Shown: one piece after another, positions 25,698 through 33,568 of the stretch
Numbering within the stretch: position 1 is the stretch's first letter
Layout of the letters: the number at the start of each line of letters is the position of its first letter
From: Grimontia kaedaensis
Lineage (GTDB): Bacteria; Pseudomonadota; Gammaproteobacteria; Enterobacterales; Vibrionaceae
Assembly: GCF_023746615.1 (NCBI RefSeq)
Contig: NZ_CP082275.1
Location: forward strand, 434,001 to 498,000
DNA length: 64,000 nucleotides
Reading direction: 5' to 3'
Translations under genes and position numbers: made by a program
The notes under the pieces: generated by a model
What the model was told of the DNA's origin: nothing
Seen by the model: the letters and a program-made list of their open reading frames with translations, nothing else
Database searches by the model: none

Positions 25698-25718
25698 ATC
25701 GATTCCCGGAGGTGGGGG

Positions 25719-27410
25719 GTGAAAGCATTAATCGTTGAAGACGAAGTCTCGCTGCAGTGCTTCCTTGAACATGTGCTCAAGGATGAATTTGACGAGTTGC
25801 TGATTGCTGACAATGGCCAGATGGCGTTAGATATTCTGGAATCTCTAGAAGAGCTGCCCAATCTGGTCATCATGGATGTGTTGATGCCGGTAATGGATGG
25901 CTTCGAAGCGGCCAAACAAATACGGATGCTTTACCGCAACAACTACCTCCCTATTATATTTCTCACGGGGATCACTGATAACGACGCGTTTAACCGCTGC
26001 ATGACGCTGGGGGATGACTTTCTTACCAAGCCCATCAGCCGAACCACCATAGTTGCTAAAGTACGTGCACATTGCCGGAACATACGTTTGTATAACGAAG
26101 TGTCCGAGCAGCGCGATAAGCTCAAGCATTTTCAGGCGCATACCCTTTATGAGCATACAATGGCAGAAACCATCTTCAGTAACCTGATGCAAGCGTGTTA
26201 TCAGGAAGCCGAAGGAGTGGAGTTCTACACCAGTTCCTTTACCAACTTTAACGGTGATGTGGTTCTGGTGACCCCCAGACCGCAGGGTGGCATTTACGCC
26301 ATGCTTGCGGATGCCACTGGCCACGGTCTGCCTGCTGCTATTTCTACGATTCCTGCTACTAAAGCCTTCTTTGCCATGACCAAAAACGGTTTTGCCCTTG
26401 GCGATATCGTGAAGGAAATGAACGATACTCTGAAGAAATTCCTGCCTCCCGGCATGTTGGTGGCGGCAAACCTTCTTGAGGTGTCGGCGAATGGTCTCGA
26501 GGTGAATTGGTGGGGAGGCGGTATGCCAGATGGTTACCTGCTGGACAAGCGAGGAGAAATTAAACATCGCCTTCCATCAGCACATATGGCTCTTGGTGCG
26601 ATGGATTCTAATGAGTTTGAAGCTAATCTGGTTGCCCTTCGAATGAAAGAAGGGGATAAACTCTTTTTCTTTACTGATGGCGTCATCGAAGCGAGGGATG
26701 CAGAGGGCAGAGAGCTTGGAGAGGAAGGGCTGGAAGCCGTGTTCTCTGACAATCAGCCCAGCATTATCGAAGCAACCCGTGATCACGTTACCAAGTTTAC
26801 CAAAGGTGGTGGAGTAGGTGACGACATGTCGATGCTGGAAATGACGGCGCCTATATTTAGCCGTGTGGAATTGCTGCCTGGTGAACCTGAATATTACGAA
26901 AGGCGATCACCCGCGCAGCTCACCGTCTACTTCGGCGCTGATGAACTTCGTAAGGTGAATCTTGTCGGAGATATTCGCCGCATGCTCAAAGGGACGCTTG
27001 GCAGCAACATCGATTTGGACTTGATGTGTACCATTATGTCAGAGCTTGCCAACAATGCCTTGGAGCATGGTTTGCTGAGGTTGGCCTCTAATCTCAAGGT
27101 AGATGACGAAGGGTTTTTGGATTACTACATCGAACGCCAGGCAAGGCTTGATGCGCTTGACCGCTTTGCTTATCTGGAAGTCGGAATTTCGTTCAGCCCA
27201 AGTAAGCGTGAACTCTCATTCTATGTCTCGCATAATGGCGAAGGTTTCTATTACGAAGATGGAGATAGCACGCTTGATGACTCAGTGGCTCGATGCGGCA
27301 GAGGCATCGCGCTGGTCACTGAGCTTTGTCAGGACTTTTCTTATCTGGATGAAGGGCGCACAGCACGTGGCACATTCCGCTTATCGGCGGGTTTGGAATA
27401 CAACGCCTAG
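25719..27410 (+). CDS. Response regulator with PP2C phosphatase and HATPase kinase (HsbR-type)
   Basis: 563 aa with three modules. The receiver (1-120) has D53 (IMDVLMPVMDG). A coiled linker leads to a SpoIIE-type PP2C domain (about 150-378) with metal aspartates in FNGD (D180), ADATGHG (D198), FFTDG (D320) and GDDMS. An RsbW-like HATPase (about 415-560) has N-box SELANNALEHG and G-box GRGIALV. GTG start with GGAGG 6 bp upstream. Known family logic: receiver phosphorylation changes the balance between phosphatase and kinase acting on the partner STAS protein. All key residues are intact, so both activities are plausible. Confidence 0.93.
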   Translation: MKALIVEDEVSLQCFLEHVLKDEFDELLIADNGQMALDILESLEELPNLVIMDVLMPVMDGFEAAKQIRMLYRNNYLPIIFLTGITDNDAFNRCMTLGDDFLTKPISRTTIVAKVRAHCRNIRLYNEVSEQRDKLKHFQAHTLYEHTMAETIFSNLMQACYQEAEGVEFYTSSFTNFNGDVVLVTPRPQGGIYAMLADATGHGLPAAISTIPATKAFFAMTKNGFALGDIVKEMNDTLKKFLPPGMLVAANLLEVSANGLEVNWWGGGMPDGYLLDKRGEIKHRLPSAHMALGAMDSNEFEANLVALRMKEGDKLFFFTDGVIEARDAEGRELGEEGLEAVFSDNQPSIIEATRDHVTKFTKGGGVGDDMSMLEMTAPIFSRVELLPGEPEYYERRSPAQLTVYFGADELRKVNLVGDIRRMLKGTLGSNIDLDLMCTIMSELANNALEHGLLRLASNLKVDDEGFLDYYIERQARLDALDRFAYLEVGISFSPSKRELSFYVSHNGEGFYYEDGDSTLDDSVARCGRGIALVTELCQDFSYLDEGRTARGTFRLSAGLEYNA

Positions 27411-27432
27411 CATTTTATAGACGACACGAAGA

Positions 27433-27466
27433 CAAGAAAGCCTGCTATCACTAGCAGGCTTTCTTG
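27433..27466 (+). terminator. Terminator of the chemosensory operon
   Basis: A perfect 15-bp stem, CAAGAAAGCCTGCTA with its complement, has loop TCAC and starts 23 bp after the last stop codon. The U-tract is broken (TTTCTT), but the hairpin is strong. Confidence 0.75.
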
Positions 27467-27529
27467 TATGGTAAGTCTGAAGAGGGCATATGAAGCGGCA
27501 TATTGGCGCAACTTGGTAACGTACAGACG

Positions 27530-27558
27530 AAAAAAAAGCCCAGTCTTTCGACTAGGCT
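27530..27558 (-). terminator. Terminator of tRNA array 2
   Basis: On the minus strand, AGCCTAGTC-GAAA-GACTGGGCT with one mismatch is followed by an eight-base T-run. It ends the Phe-Thr-Phe-Asn transcript. Confidence 0.8.
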
Positions 27559-27565
27559 TCTTAAG

Positions 27566-27641
27566 TGGCTCCCCCTGCTGGACTTGAACCAGCGACATAC
27601 GGATTAACAGTCCGCCGTTCTACCGACTGAACTAAGGGGGA
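27566..27641 (-). tRNA. tRNA-Asn (anticodon GTT)
   Basis: 76 nt with encoded CCA. The acceptor stem is TCCCCCT / AGGGGGA with discriminator G. The anticodon loop CTGTTAA gives GTT. Last gene of the array. Confidence 0.96.
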
Positions 27642-27688
27642 ATTGTATGTTGTCGATAAGTTATCTTATCAAACACCATTTTTAATAA

Positions 27689-27764
27689 TGGTGCCTCGAG
27701 GCGGAATCGAACCACCGACACGGGGATTTTCAATCCCCTGCTCTACCAACTGAGCTATCGAGGC
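27689..27764 (-). tRNA. tRNA-Phe (anticodon GAA)
   Basis: 76 nt, identical to the copies at 15051 and 27925, with encoded CCA. Third gene of the array. Confidence 0.97.
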
Positions 27765-27798
27765 AATGATGTAAGCGCGAGACTATACATCAAAAAAG

Positions 27799-27874
<76 letters not shown>

Positions 27875-27924
27875 ACACAAACCGTGGAAATGTTGCTTTG
27901 ATATCTGCACCATTTCACTGAATA

Positions 27925-28000
27925 TGGTGCCTCGAGGCGGAATCGAACCACCGACACGGGGATTTTCAATCCCCTGCTCTACCAACTGAGCTATCGAGGC
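27925..28000 (-). tRNA. tRNA-Phe (anticodon GAA)
   Basis: 76 nt, first gene of the second array, with encoded CCA and the anticodon loop TTGAAAA. Confidence 0.97.
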
Positions 28001-28010
28001 AACGAGGTGC

Positions 28011-28039
28011 ATTAAACGGATTTTGAGGCTTACCGTCAA
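28011..28039 (-). promoter_or_regulatory. Sigma-70 promoter of tRNA array 2
   Basis: On the minus strand: -35 TTGACG (28039-28034), 17-bp spacer, -10 TTTAAT (28016-28011), then GCACCTC. An A/T-only stretch (around 28042-28060) just upstream of the -35 could act as an UP element. The layout matches the array 1 promoter. Confidence 0.75.
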
Positions 28040-28136
28040 CACCTTTTTTTAAAAAAAACGTCAAATAAGACCGTTTGATGGCTTTTTGGCCTGTTTGGTT
28101 TAAAAAGCCTCAGCTTTTCCAGTGTTTCCCGCGTTT

Positions 28137-29288
28137 TTATTGCATAGAACGGAATTCTTTTTGGAACTTAGTGACCTTTTGAAGATAACGTCTCGACTCT
28201 GACGACGGGTGTTTATTGGTTAATGACCAATACACTTGATTAGGATTTAAACGATTCAAATCGTTCATCGCCCGTTTTCTGTCAGAACGGTGAAAGGTTT
28301 TCAGCACATTACCTGCTCCGCCGTTATAGGCCGAGATCATGCTGTAGTGTTTTGAAAGTGGATCGCGTACATCTTTCAGGTAGCGCGTTTTCAGAATGTA
28401 GAAATACGCCGTACCTGCATCAATGTTCTTTGCTGGGTCAAAGAGGTATTCAGGGGATGGTTCGCCCGGGCGCTTTTTCACCAGTTTAAACACATCTCGT
28501 CCTGCGGTTTTTGGCACCACTTGCATCAAACCATACGCATTGGCCCAACTCACGGCGTAAGGATTGAAGCTGCTTTCGGTTTTGATGATGGCGTATATCA
28601 GCTCTTCGGAGATGCCATAGCGACGTGAAGCATCACGAATAAGGTCAGCATACTGATAGCGACGTTTGCTGGAGTGATCCTTTACCATTGGTATTTCGAC
28701 ATAGAACACTTTCTGGAATCGTAGCGATTTGGTTTTGATTTTGTTCGCCACCAGATAATCGGCATAACGGTTAGCTCGCCATTCCCATGCGATCTCTTTC
28801 CCGTCTTGATCCAAAATCTGCCCTTGCAAGAAAGGCGCACCGGATAGCGGAACATCAGCGGAGGAATAAAGATCGACAGACGCAGGATCGTTGGGTGTCA
28901 GAAGCGTAGTCACGATCGCTTGTTTCAGGTGTTGTTTTGGCTCAGTGGTGGCAACCGTCTCAATGGTAACAAGGCCATTGGCGAAATCGACACGGGCCCG
29001 GCTCATGTAGTTGTCGGTGTACTTAACGTAATCGCGCTTACCGGAAATGTAGATTTCATCTTTACCCCAACGCACTTCGATATCGCCACTGAAACCGTTG
29101 ATGAGCTTATCAAGCGCTGCGAAGTCCTTTTCAAACTGCCCCGGCAAAGGGGCGAGGTTTTTGGCAAAGCGGTTGGTGGTCTCGTAAGTTACACCAAGCG
29201 TCGACTCGACCATTTCGCGGCTACAGGCTGAAGTTAGGATTGTCAGAAGAAGCATTGTGAATAAGCGGCGCAAAGCGAAGAATCCCAT
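28137..29288 (-). CDS. mltC: Membrane-bound lytic transglycosylase MltC
   Basis: 383 aa lipoprotein with lipobox LTSAC (C22), anchored to the outer membrane, cutting peptidoglycan to 1,6-anhydro products. An N-terminal MltC-specific domain is followed by the SLT domain with catalytic Glu in IIKTESSFNP, then the GLMQV motif and the late AYNGGAGNV. It lies downstream of yggX on the minus strand, separated by a terminator. Confidence 0.96.
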   Translation of the reverse strand: MGFFALRRLFTMLLLTILTSACSREMVESTLGVTYETTNRFAKNLAPLPGQFEKDFAALDKLINGFSGDIEVRWGKDEIYISGKRDYVKYTDNYMSRARVDFANGLVTIETVATTEPKQHLKQAIVTTLLTPNDPASVDLYSSADVPLSGAPFLQGQILDQDGKEIAWEWRANRYADYLVANKIKTKSLRFQKVFYVEIPMVKDHSSKRRYQYADLIRDASRRYGISEELIYAIIKTESSFNPYAVSWANAYGLMQVVPKTAGRDVFKLVKKRPGEPSPEYLFDPAKNIDAGTAYFYILKTRYLKDVRDPLSKHYSMISAYNGGAGNVLKTFHRSDRKRAMNDLNRLNPNQVYWSLTNKHPSSESRRYLQKVTKFQKEFRSMQ

Positions 29289-29294
29289 AAAAAC

Positions 29295-29331
29295 AAAAAA
29301 GCATCTCGATTAGCGTAATCAAGATGCTTTT
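29295..29331 (-). terminator. Terminator after yggX
   Basis: On the minus strand, AAAAGCATCT-A-GATTA / TAATC-G-AGATGCTTTT is followed by T6. It separates mutY-yggX from mltC. Confidence 0.75.
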
Positions 29332-29369
29332 AAATACAAAGCAATAAGGCTGATTGTGTGCAGAAAGCC

Positions 29370-29642
29370 TTACTCTGAAGGTGGAGTATAGCCTTCGATC
29401 ACAGTGTCGTGACCTTCAAACAGGAACTTCACCATTTCCTCTTCAAGCAGTTTGCGATGTTCTGGCTCCATCATGTTGAGCTTCTTTTCGTTGATCAACA
29501 TGGTTTGCTTGCTTTGCCACTGGGCCCAGGCTTCTTTGGAAATGTTATCGAAAATGCGCTTACCCAGCTCACCCGGATACAGTTGAAAATCCAGGCCGTC
29601 TGCGTCTTTCTTCAGGCGCTGGCAAAATACAGTGCGGCTCAT
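29370..29642 (-). CDS. yggX: Probable Fe(2+)-trafficking protein YggX
   Basis: 90 aa. It helps protect or supply iron for Fe-S enzymes such as MutY, whose gene is directly upstream. The core PGELGKRIFDNISKEAWAQW and KKLNMMEPEHRKLLEEEM are near-identical to the E. coli protein as I recall it. Two ATG codons stand in tandem (29645 and 29642); the second gives the usual MSRT start and better spacing to AGGAG. Confidence 0.97.
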   Translation of the reverse strand: MSRTVFCQRLKKDADGLDFQLYPGELGKRIFDNISKEAWAQWQSKQTMLINEKKLNMMEPEHRKLLEEEMVKFLFEGHDTVIEGYTPPSE

Positions 29643-29661
29643 CATTAAGCTCCTAGTTACC

Positions 29662-30744
29662 CTAGTTATTATTTGAAAATTCTAGCTCTCTGGTCAGGCT
29701 TTCCAGCAGCTTTTGTACCGGTGCTGCCAGCCCGACTTTCGCTGGTTGGGTTAAGTTATACCAAAGCCCGCCGTTACCTTCCATGATCCCGTTTTCCCCA
29801 ATGTTATCGGGTTTACTGTGTAACTTGACGCGAACAGGCACGATATCAAGGTGAAAGTGGCTAAAGGTATGACGAAACGCTGTGAGATGCTCTGGCTCAT
29901 CAAAGTTGTTTTTCGCCAGTTTACTGGCAACAAAGTTGTTGGCGGTTTGCTCGGAGGTCTCCGGCAGACACCACAGCCCACCCCAAAGTCCTGCTGGTGG
30001 TCGCTGCTCCAGCCAGATTTGGTCTTCATACTGGAACAGAACAAAACAGGTTTCTTTCTCTGGAATGGTTTTCTTGGGTTTCTTGCCGGGAAAGTCCGTC
30101 TGACGGCCCAGTGCATTGGCTTCACAGCTGTAATTGACCGGACAGATATCGCATTTGGGTTTACTTCGGGTGCAGATCATCGCCCCCATATCCATCATTG
30201 CCTGGTTGTAGCGCTGCACACCCTCAGCTGGAGTGTTTGCTTCGGCGTGTTCCCAAAGCTGGTTTTCGACGGGCTTTTTCCCCGGCCAGCCTTCAACGGC
30301 GAAGTGGCGGGAAAGAGTTCGCTTTACGTTGCCATCTAAAATCGGATGATGTTGACCGAGTGACAGTGAAAGCACAGCACCCGCGGTTGAGCGACCGACA
30401 CCGGGTAGCGCCATCACATCTTCAATGTTTGTTGGGAATTCGCCGCCGAATTCAGAGGCGATTTGCTGCGCCGCTTTGTGCAGGTTGCGGGCGCGAGCGT
30501 AGTATCCAAGCCCAGTCCAGAGGTGCAGCACTTCATCGAGCTCGGCATTTGCCAAGTCCACAACCGTCGGAAAGCGCACCATAAAGCGTTCGAAGTAGGG
30601 AATAACCGTTGCAACCTGTGTTTGCTGCAACATGATTTCTGACAGCCACACTTTGTAAGGTGTTTTTTCTTGCTGCCACGGCAGGGTTTTACGGCCGTAT
30701 TTGTCATACCACGTCAAAATGGCATCGGAAAAAGACTGACTCAC
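29662..30744 (-). CDS. mutY: Adenine DNA glycosylase MutY
   Basis: Removes A mispaired with 8-oxoG, 360 aa. E36 (SEIMLQQT) and D137 (LDGNVKR) match the catalytic pair. Helix-hairpin-helix LPGVGRSTAGAV is at 113-124. The 4Fe-4S ligands C191, C198, C201 and C207 show the CX6CX2CX5C spacing. The C-terminal NUDIX-like domain recognises 8-oxoG. It is divergent from trmB, and yggX follows 16 bp later. Confidence 0.97.
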   Translation of the reverse strand: MSQSFSDAILTWYDKYGRKTLPWQQEKTPYKVWLSEIMLQQTQVATVIPYFERFMVRFPTVVDLANAELDEVLHLWTGLGYYARARNLHKAAQQIASEFGGEFPTNIEDVMALPGVGRSTAGAVLSLSLGQHHPILDGNVKRTLSRHFAVEGWPGKKPVENQLWEHAEANTPAEGVQRYNQAMMDMGAMICTRSKPKCDICPVNYSCEANALGRQTDFPGKKPKKTIPEKETCFVLFQYEDQIWLEQRPPAGLWGGLWCLPETSEQTANNFVASKLAKNNFDEPEHLTAFRHTFSHFHLDIVPVRVKLHSKPDNIGENGIMEGNGGLWYNLTQPAKVGLAAPVQKLLESLTRELEFSNNN

Positions 30745-30847
30745 TTTGCTTGCTCTTTGTTATCTTTATTAGCGGACAGTCTACTACGGTCGCTGATTAA
30801 AAAAGACCACGTTTTCTGGAAAGATTTGTACGGCAAGCGTTCAAGAC

Positions 30848-30875
30848 TTGCACCGAGGCGCAATCTTTGGATAAT
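30848..30875 (+). promoter_or_regulatory. Candidate sigma-70 promoter of trmB
   Basis: TTGCAC (30848-30853), 16-bp spacer, GATAAT (30870-30875), about 50 bp before the trmB ATG in the mutY-trmB divergent gap. Confidence 0.45.
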
Positions 30876-30924
30876 GCGCGATCCGCTTAACTTTTCTTCA
30901 TTATTGAGTTGCAGGCATAACACC

Positions 30925-31641
30925 ATGGCAGAAGTCATCAAAACCGAATTGAACGAAGACGGCAAAGTTATTCGTAAGATCAGAAGCTTTGTACGTCGCG
31001 AAGGGCGTTTGACCAAAGGTCAGGAGCAGGCAATGAACGATTGCTGGCCGACCATGGGGATCGACTTCGAAGTGAAGCAACTCAATTGGACTGAAGTGTT
31101 CGGTAATGACAACCCAGTCGTGCTGGAAATTGGTTTTGGCATGGGCGCATCTTTGGTTGAAATGGCAAAGAATGCACCGGAGAAAAACTTCATCGGTATT
31201 GAAGTACACAGCCCAGGTGTTGGCGCATGTTTGATGGCAGCGCGCGACGCAGATATTACTAACCTGCGAGTGATGTGTCACGACGCGGTTGAAGTGTTCG
31301 AGCACATGCTGCCTGTGGCTAGCCTTGAAACCGTTCAGCTTTTCTTCCCAGACCCATGGCACAAAGCGCGTCACCATAAGCGACGCATTGTTCAGCCAGC
31401 ATTTGTTCAAATGCTTCGTGACAAGCTGAAAATCGGTGGTATTTTCCACATGGCGACAGACTGGGAAAACTATGCTGAACATATGGTTGAAGTGATGGAT
31501 GTAGCACCGGGCTACAAAAACACAGCGGTAGATGGCCCTTACATTCCACGCCCTGAAGAGCGTCCACTGACTAAATTCGAAGCGCGCGGCCACCGTCTTG
31601 GCCATGGCGTTTGGGACATGAAGTACGCCCGCGTCGATTAA
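30925..31641 (+). CDS. trmB: tRNA (guanine-N7-)-methyltransferase TrmB
   Basis: Methylates G46 of tRNAs with SAM. 238 aa from the ATG at 30925; a longer frame begins inside mutY on the other strand and is rejected. The SAM motif LEIGFGMG, the PDPWHKARHHKRR block and the C-terminal TKFEARGHRLGHGVWD are family landmarks. Confidence 0.97.
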   Translation: MAEVIKTELNEDGKVIRKIRSFVRREGRLTKGQEQAMNDCWPTMGIDFEVKQLNWTEVFGNDNPVVLEIGFGMGASLVEMAKNAPEKNFIGIEVHSPGVGACLMAARDADITNLRVMCHDAVEVFEHMLPVASLETVQLFFPDPWHKARHHKRRIVQPAFVQMLRDKLKIGGIFHMATDWENYAEHMVEVMDVAPGYKNTAVDGPYIPRPEERPLTKFEARGHRLGHGVWDMKYARVD

Positions 31642-31694
31642 TAAAAAACTCATACCATTCTTGCGACACGACTATGTAAAGTTTCGCAACGCCT

Positions 31695-31720
31695 AAAGCC
31701 AACCTAGTGTTGGCTTTTTT
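31695..31720 (+). terminator. Terminator after trmB
   Basis: AAAGCCAAC-CTAGT-GTTGGCTTT with a T-run, between trmB and glsB. Confidence 0.8.
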
Positions 31721-31737
31721 GACCACTGGAGATAGCA

Positions 31738-32658
31738 ATGAAACCCAACCCAGAGCTTTTGAGCGGTATCCTGGAAGAAGTTCGTCCGCTGATCGGACAG
31801 GGCAAAGTCGCCGACTATATTCCGGCTCTGAAAAAAGTGCCATCTTCTAAATTGGGCATCGCAGTGTGCTGCAACGACGGCGAAATTATCACCGCTGGTG
31901 ACGCTGATGAAGCCTTTTCAATCCAGTCTATTTCCAAGGTGCTCAGTCTCACGCTGGCCCTGCAAAATTACCAGCCAGAGGAGATCTGGCAGCGGGTGGG
32001 TAAAGAGCCTTCTGGTCAGGCATTCAATTCTATGATCCAGCTTGAAATGGAGCATGGAATTCCACGGAATCCGTTCATCAATGCAGGCGCTTTGGTGGTG
32101 TGTGACATGTTACACAGCCGCCTTTCAGCTCCGCGCCAGCGCATGCTGGAGTTCGTTCGTCACCTTTCCGGTAACGAACATCTTTGCTACGACAAAGTGG
32201 TCGCATCTTCTGAAATGGATCACAGCGATCGCAATGCCTCAATCGCTTATCTGATGCGTGCTTTCGGCAACTTCGACAACGATGTGATGCCGGTACTGGC
32301 TAACTACTTTCATTATTGCGCGCTTCGTATGAGCTGTGTGGATCTGGCAAAGACATTTAACTATCTGGCAAATAAGGGACTTCCTTTAGGCGCAGAAAAA
32401 ACAATTGTCAGCCAGACTCAGAGTAAGCAGGTGAATGCGCTTCTCGCCACCTGCGGTTTGTACGATGGCGCAGGGGAGTTTGCTTACCGTGTTGGCATGC
32501 CGGGTAAGTCCGGCGTCGGTGGTGGGATCATTGCAATCGTGCCGGGCGAAATGTCTATCGCCGTTTGGTCACCAGAGTTGGATCCATCAGGCAACTCCCT
32601 CGCGGGTACAGCAGCACTAGAACTGCTGGCAGAGCGCATCGGCCGTTCAATCTTCTAG
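31738..32658 (+). CDS. glsB: Glutaminase GlsB
   Basis: Hydrolyses glutamine to glutamate and ammonia. 306 aa, a beta-lactamase-like serine-dependent fold with S64-I-S-K67 (SxxK). NPFINAGALVV, the Tyr in LCYDKVVASSEMD, and KSGVGGGI are all present. It may contribute to acid resistance or nitrogen balance; the sequence does not decide between these. Confidence 0.96.
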   Translation: MKPNPELLSGILEEVRPLIGQGKVADYIPALKKVPSSKLGIAVCCNDGEIITAGDADEAFSIQSISKVLSLTLALQNYQPEEIWQRVGKEPSGQAFNSMIQLEMEHGIPRNPFINAGALVVCDMLHSRLSAPRQRMLEFVRHLSGNEHLCYDKVVASSEMDHSDRNASIAYLMRAFGNFDNDVMPVLANYFHYCALRMSCVDLAKTFNYLANKGLPLGAEKTIVSQTQSKQVNALLATCGLYDGAGEFAYRVGMPGKSGVGGGIIAIVPGEMSIAVWSPELDPSGNSLAGTAALELLAERIGRSIF

Positions 32659-32743
32659 GGTCTTTGGTCAGACTCTAGTGCTTGGATAGGTGTGACTTAA
32701 AAATCCGGTTACACCGTCTAAGCCAGAGATGCGGAGAAGATTT

Positions 32744-33505
32744 ATGGGAATTGTGAGTCTGACAAATATGCTGAAAGTATCTTGCTTTTTAATGGCAACG
32801 CTGCCGTTTTTCGCTGCTGCAGAGAGCTGTCGTCCAGAGCTGCATGGCGATATTGAAATCAAGTCCAACAGTATCCTTATCGAGCAGAACAATAATAGGT
32901 TCCGCATTGAGCCCAATGGCAACCTTTATGTCGACGTGCACCGCGTTAGTCTGAATGATGCGCAGAAGGCTTCTCTCACCGCTTATAGCGAGAGAGTGCG
33001 TGCTGATTTACCGTTTATCAGTAAATCGCTGGCTGATGAGCTACAAACCTCCTGGCGGGCGCTTGATGGCGTATTGGCCGCAGAACTTGGCGAGCAAAGC
33101 AGCCTTCGTGGTGAGTTTGGTCAATTCCATCAGCATCTGCAGCGCAGTGTCAGTGCCTCGTTTTACGCTGAGGATCATTCGCCACAGCTTAACCACAGAG
33201 CGCTAACCCACACAGTACGCGAACTGGAATCAAGCCTGCCGCAGTTAATTGCCACCGTTTCGAGCCGTGGCTTGATGGACATTGCTGCATTGAGCGCTGG
33301 CCAGAATAATCGCATGGAATTTATCTCCAAGAAGATGGCAACGCTTCAGGATAAGCTCGCCAATGAAGTCCGCGTGCAGCGCAATCGCACCGTGGGCGTC
33401 AGACAGGAGCTTTGTTCTCGTCTTGGTGTCTGGCAAGACCGGGAATCAGAGATTTCTGAACTTATTCCTGCGCTGAAAGGTTGGAAAACTGTCACTGTTC
33501 GATAG
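32744..33505 (+). CDS. YggN-like periplasmic protein (DUF2884)
   Basis: 253 aa from the ATG at 32744, which is preceded by GGAGA; an ATG at 32729 lies within that leader. A signal peptide of about 28 residues ends near FFAAAES, so the protein is exported. The first domain (HGDIEIKSNSILIEQ, IEPNGNLYVDVHRVSLN) fits the YggN/DUF2884 family, followed by a helical region. Function unknown. Confidence 0.85.
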   Translation: MGIVSLTNMLKVSCFLMATLPFFAAAESCRPELHGDIEIKSNSILIEQNNNRFRIEPNGNLYVDVHRVSLNDAQKASLTAYSERVRADLPFISKSLADELQTSWRALDGVLAAELGEQSSLRGEFGQFHQHLQRSVSASFYAEDHSPQLNHRALTHTVRELESSLPQLIATVSSRGLMDIAALSAGQNNRMEFISKKMATLQDKLANEVRVQRNRTVGVRQELCSRLGVWQDRESEISELIPALKGWKTVTVR

Positions 33506-33520
33506 TGAAAACATGATAGA

Positions 33521-33549
33521 AAACAGCGCGGATTTCCGCGCTGTTTTTT
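33521..33549. terminator. Terminator between yggN-like gene and DUF3857 gene
   Basis: AAACAGCGCGG-ATTT-CCGCGCTGTTT, then T6. The A-run on the left side is short, so it acts mainly on the plus strand, though the genes converge here. Confidence 0.85.
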
Positions 33550-33568
33550 GTTTCTGCTGTCTGTCTTT

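Noticed and set aside
15487..27410. Prophage or integrative element around the tRNA arrays
   Set aside because: No integrase, recombinase, phage structural gene or att-like partial tRNA 3' end repeat beyond the full tRNA copies themselves.
30901..31653. Long open frame antisense to trmB
   Set aside because: trmB has all its motifs on the plus strand; the antisense product is rich in Cys, His and Phe as expected of a shadow frame.
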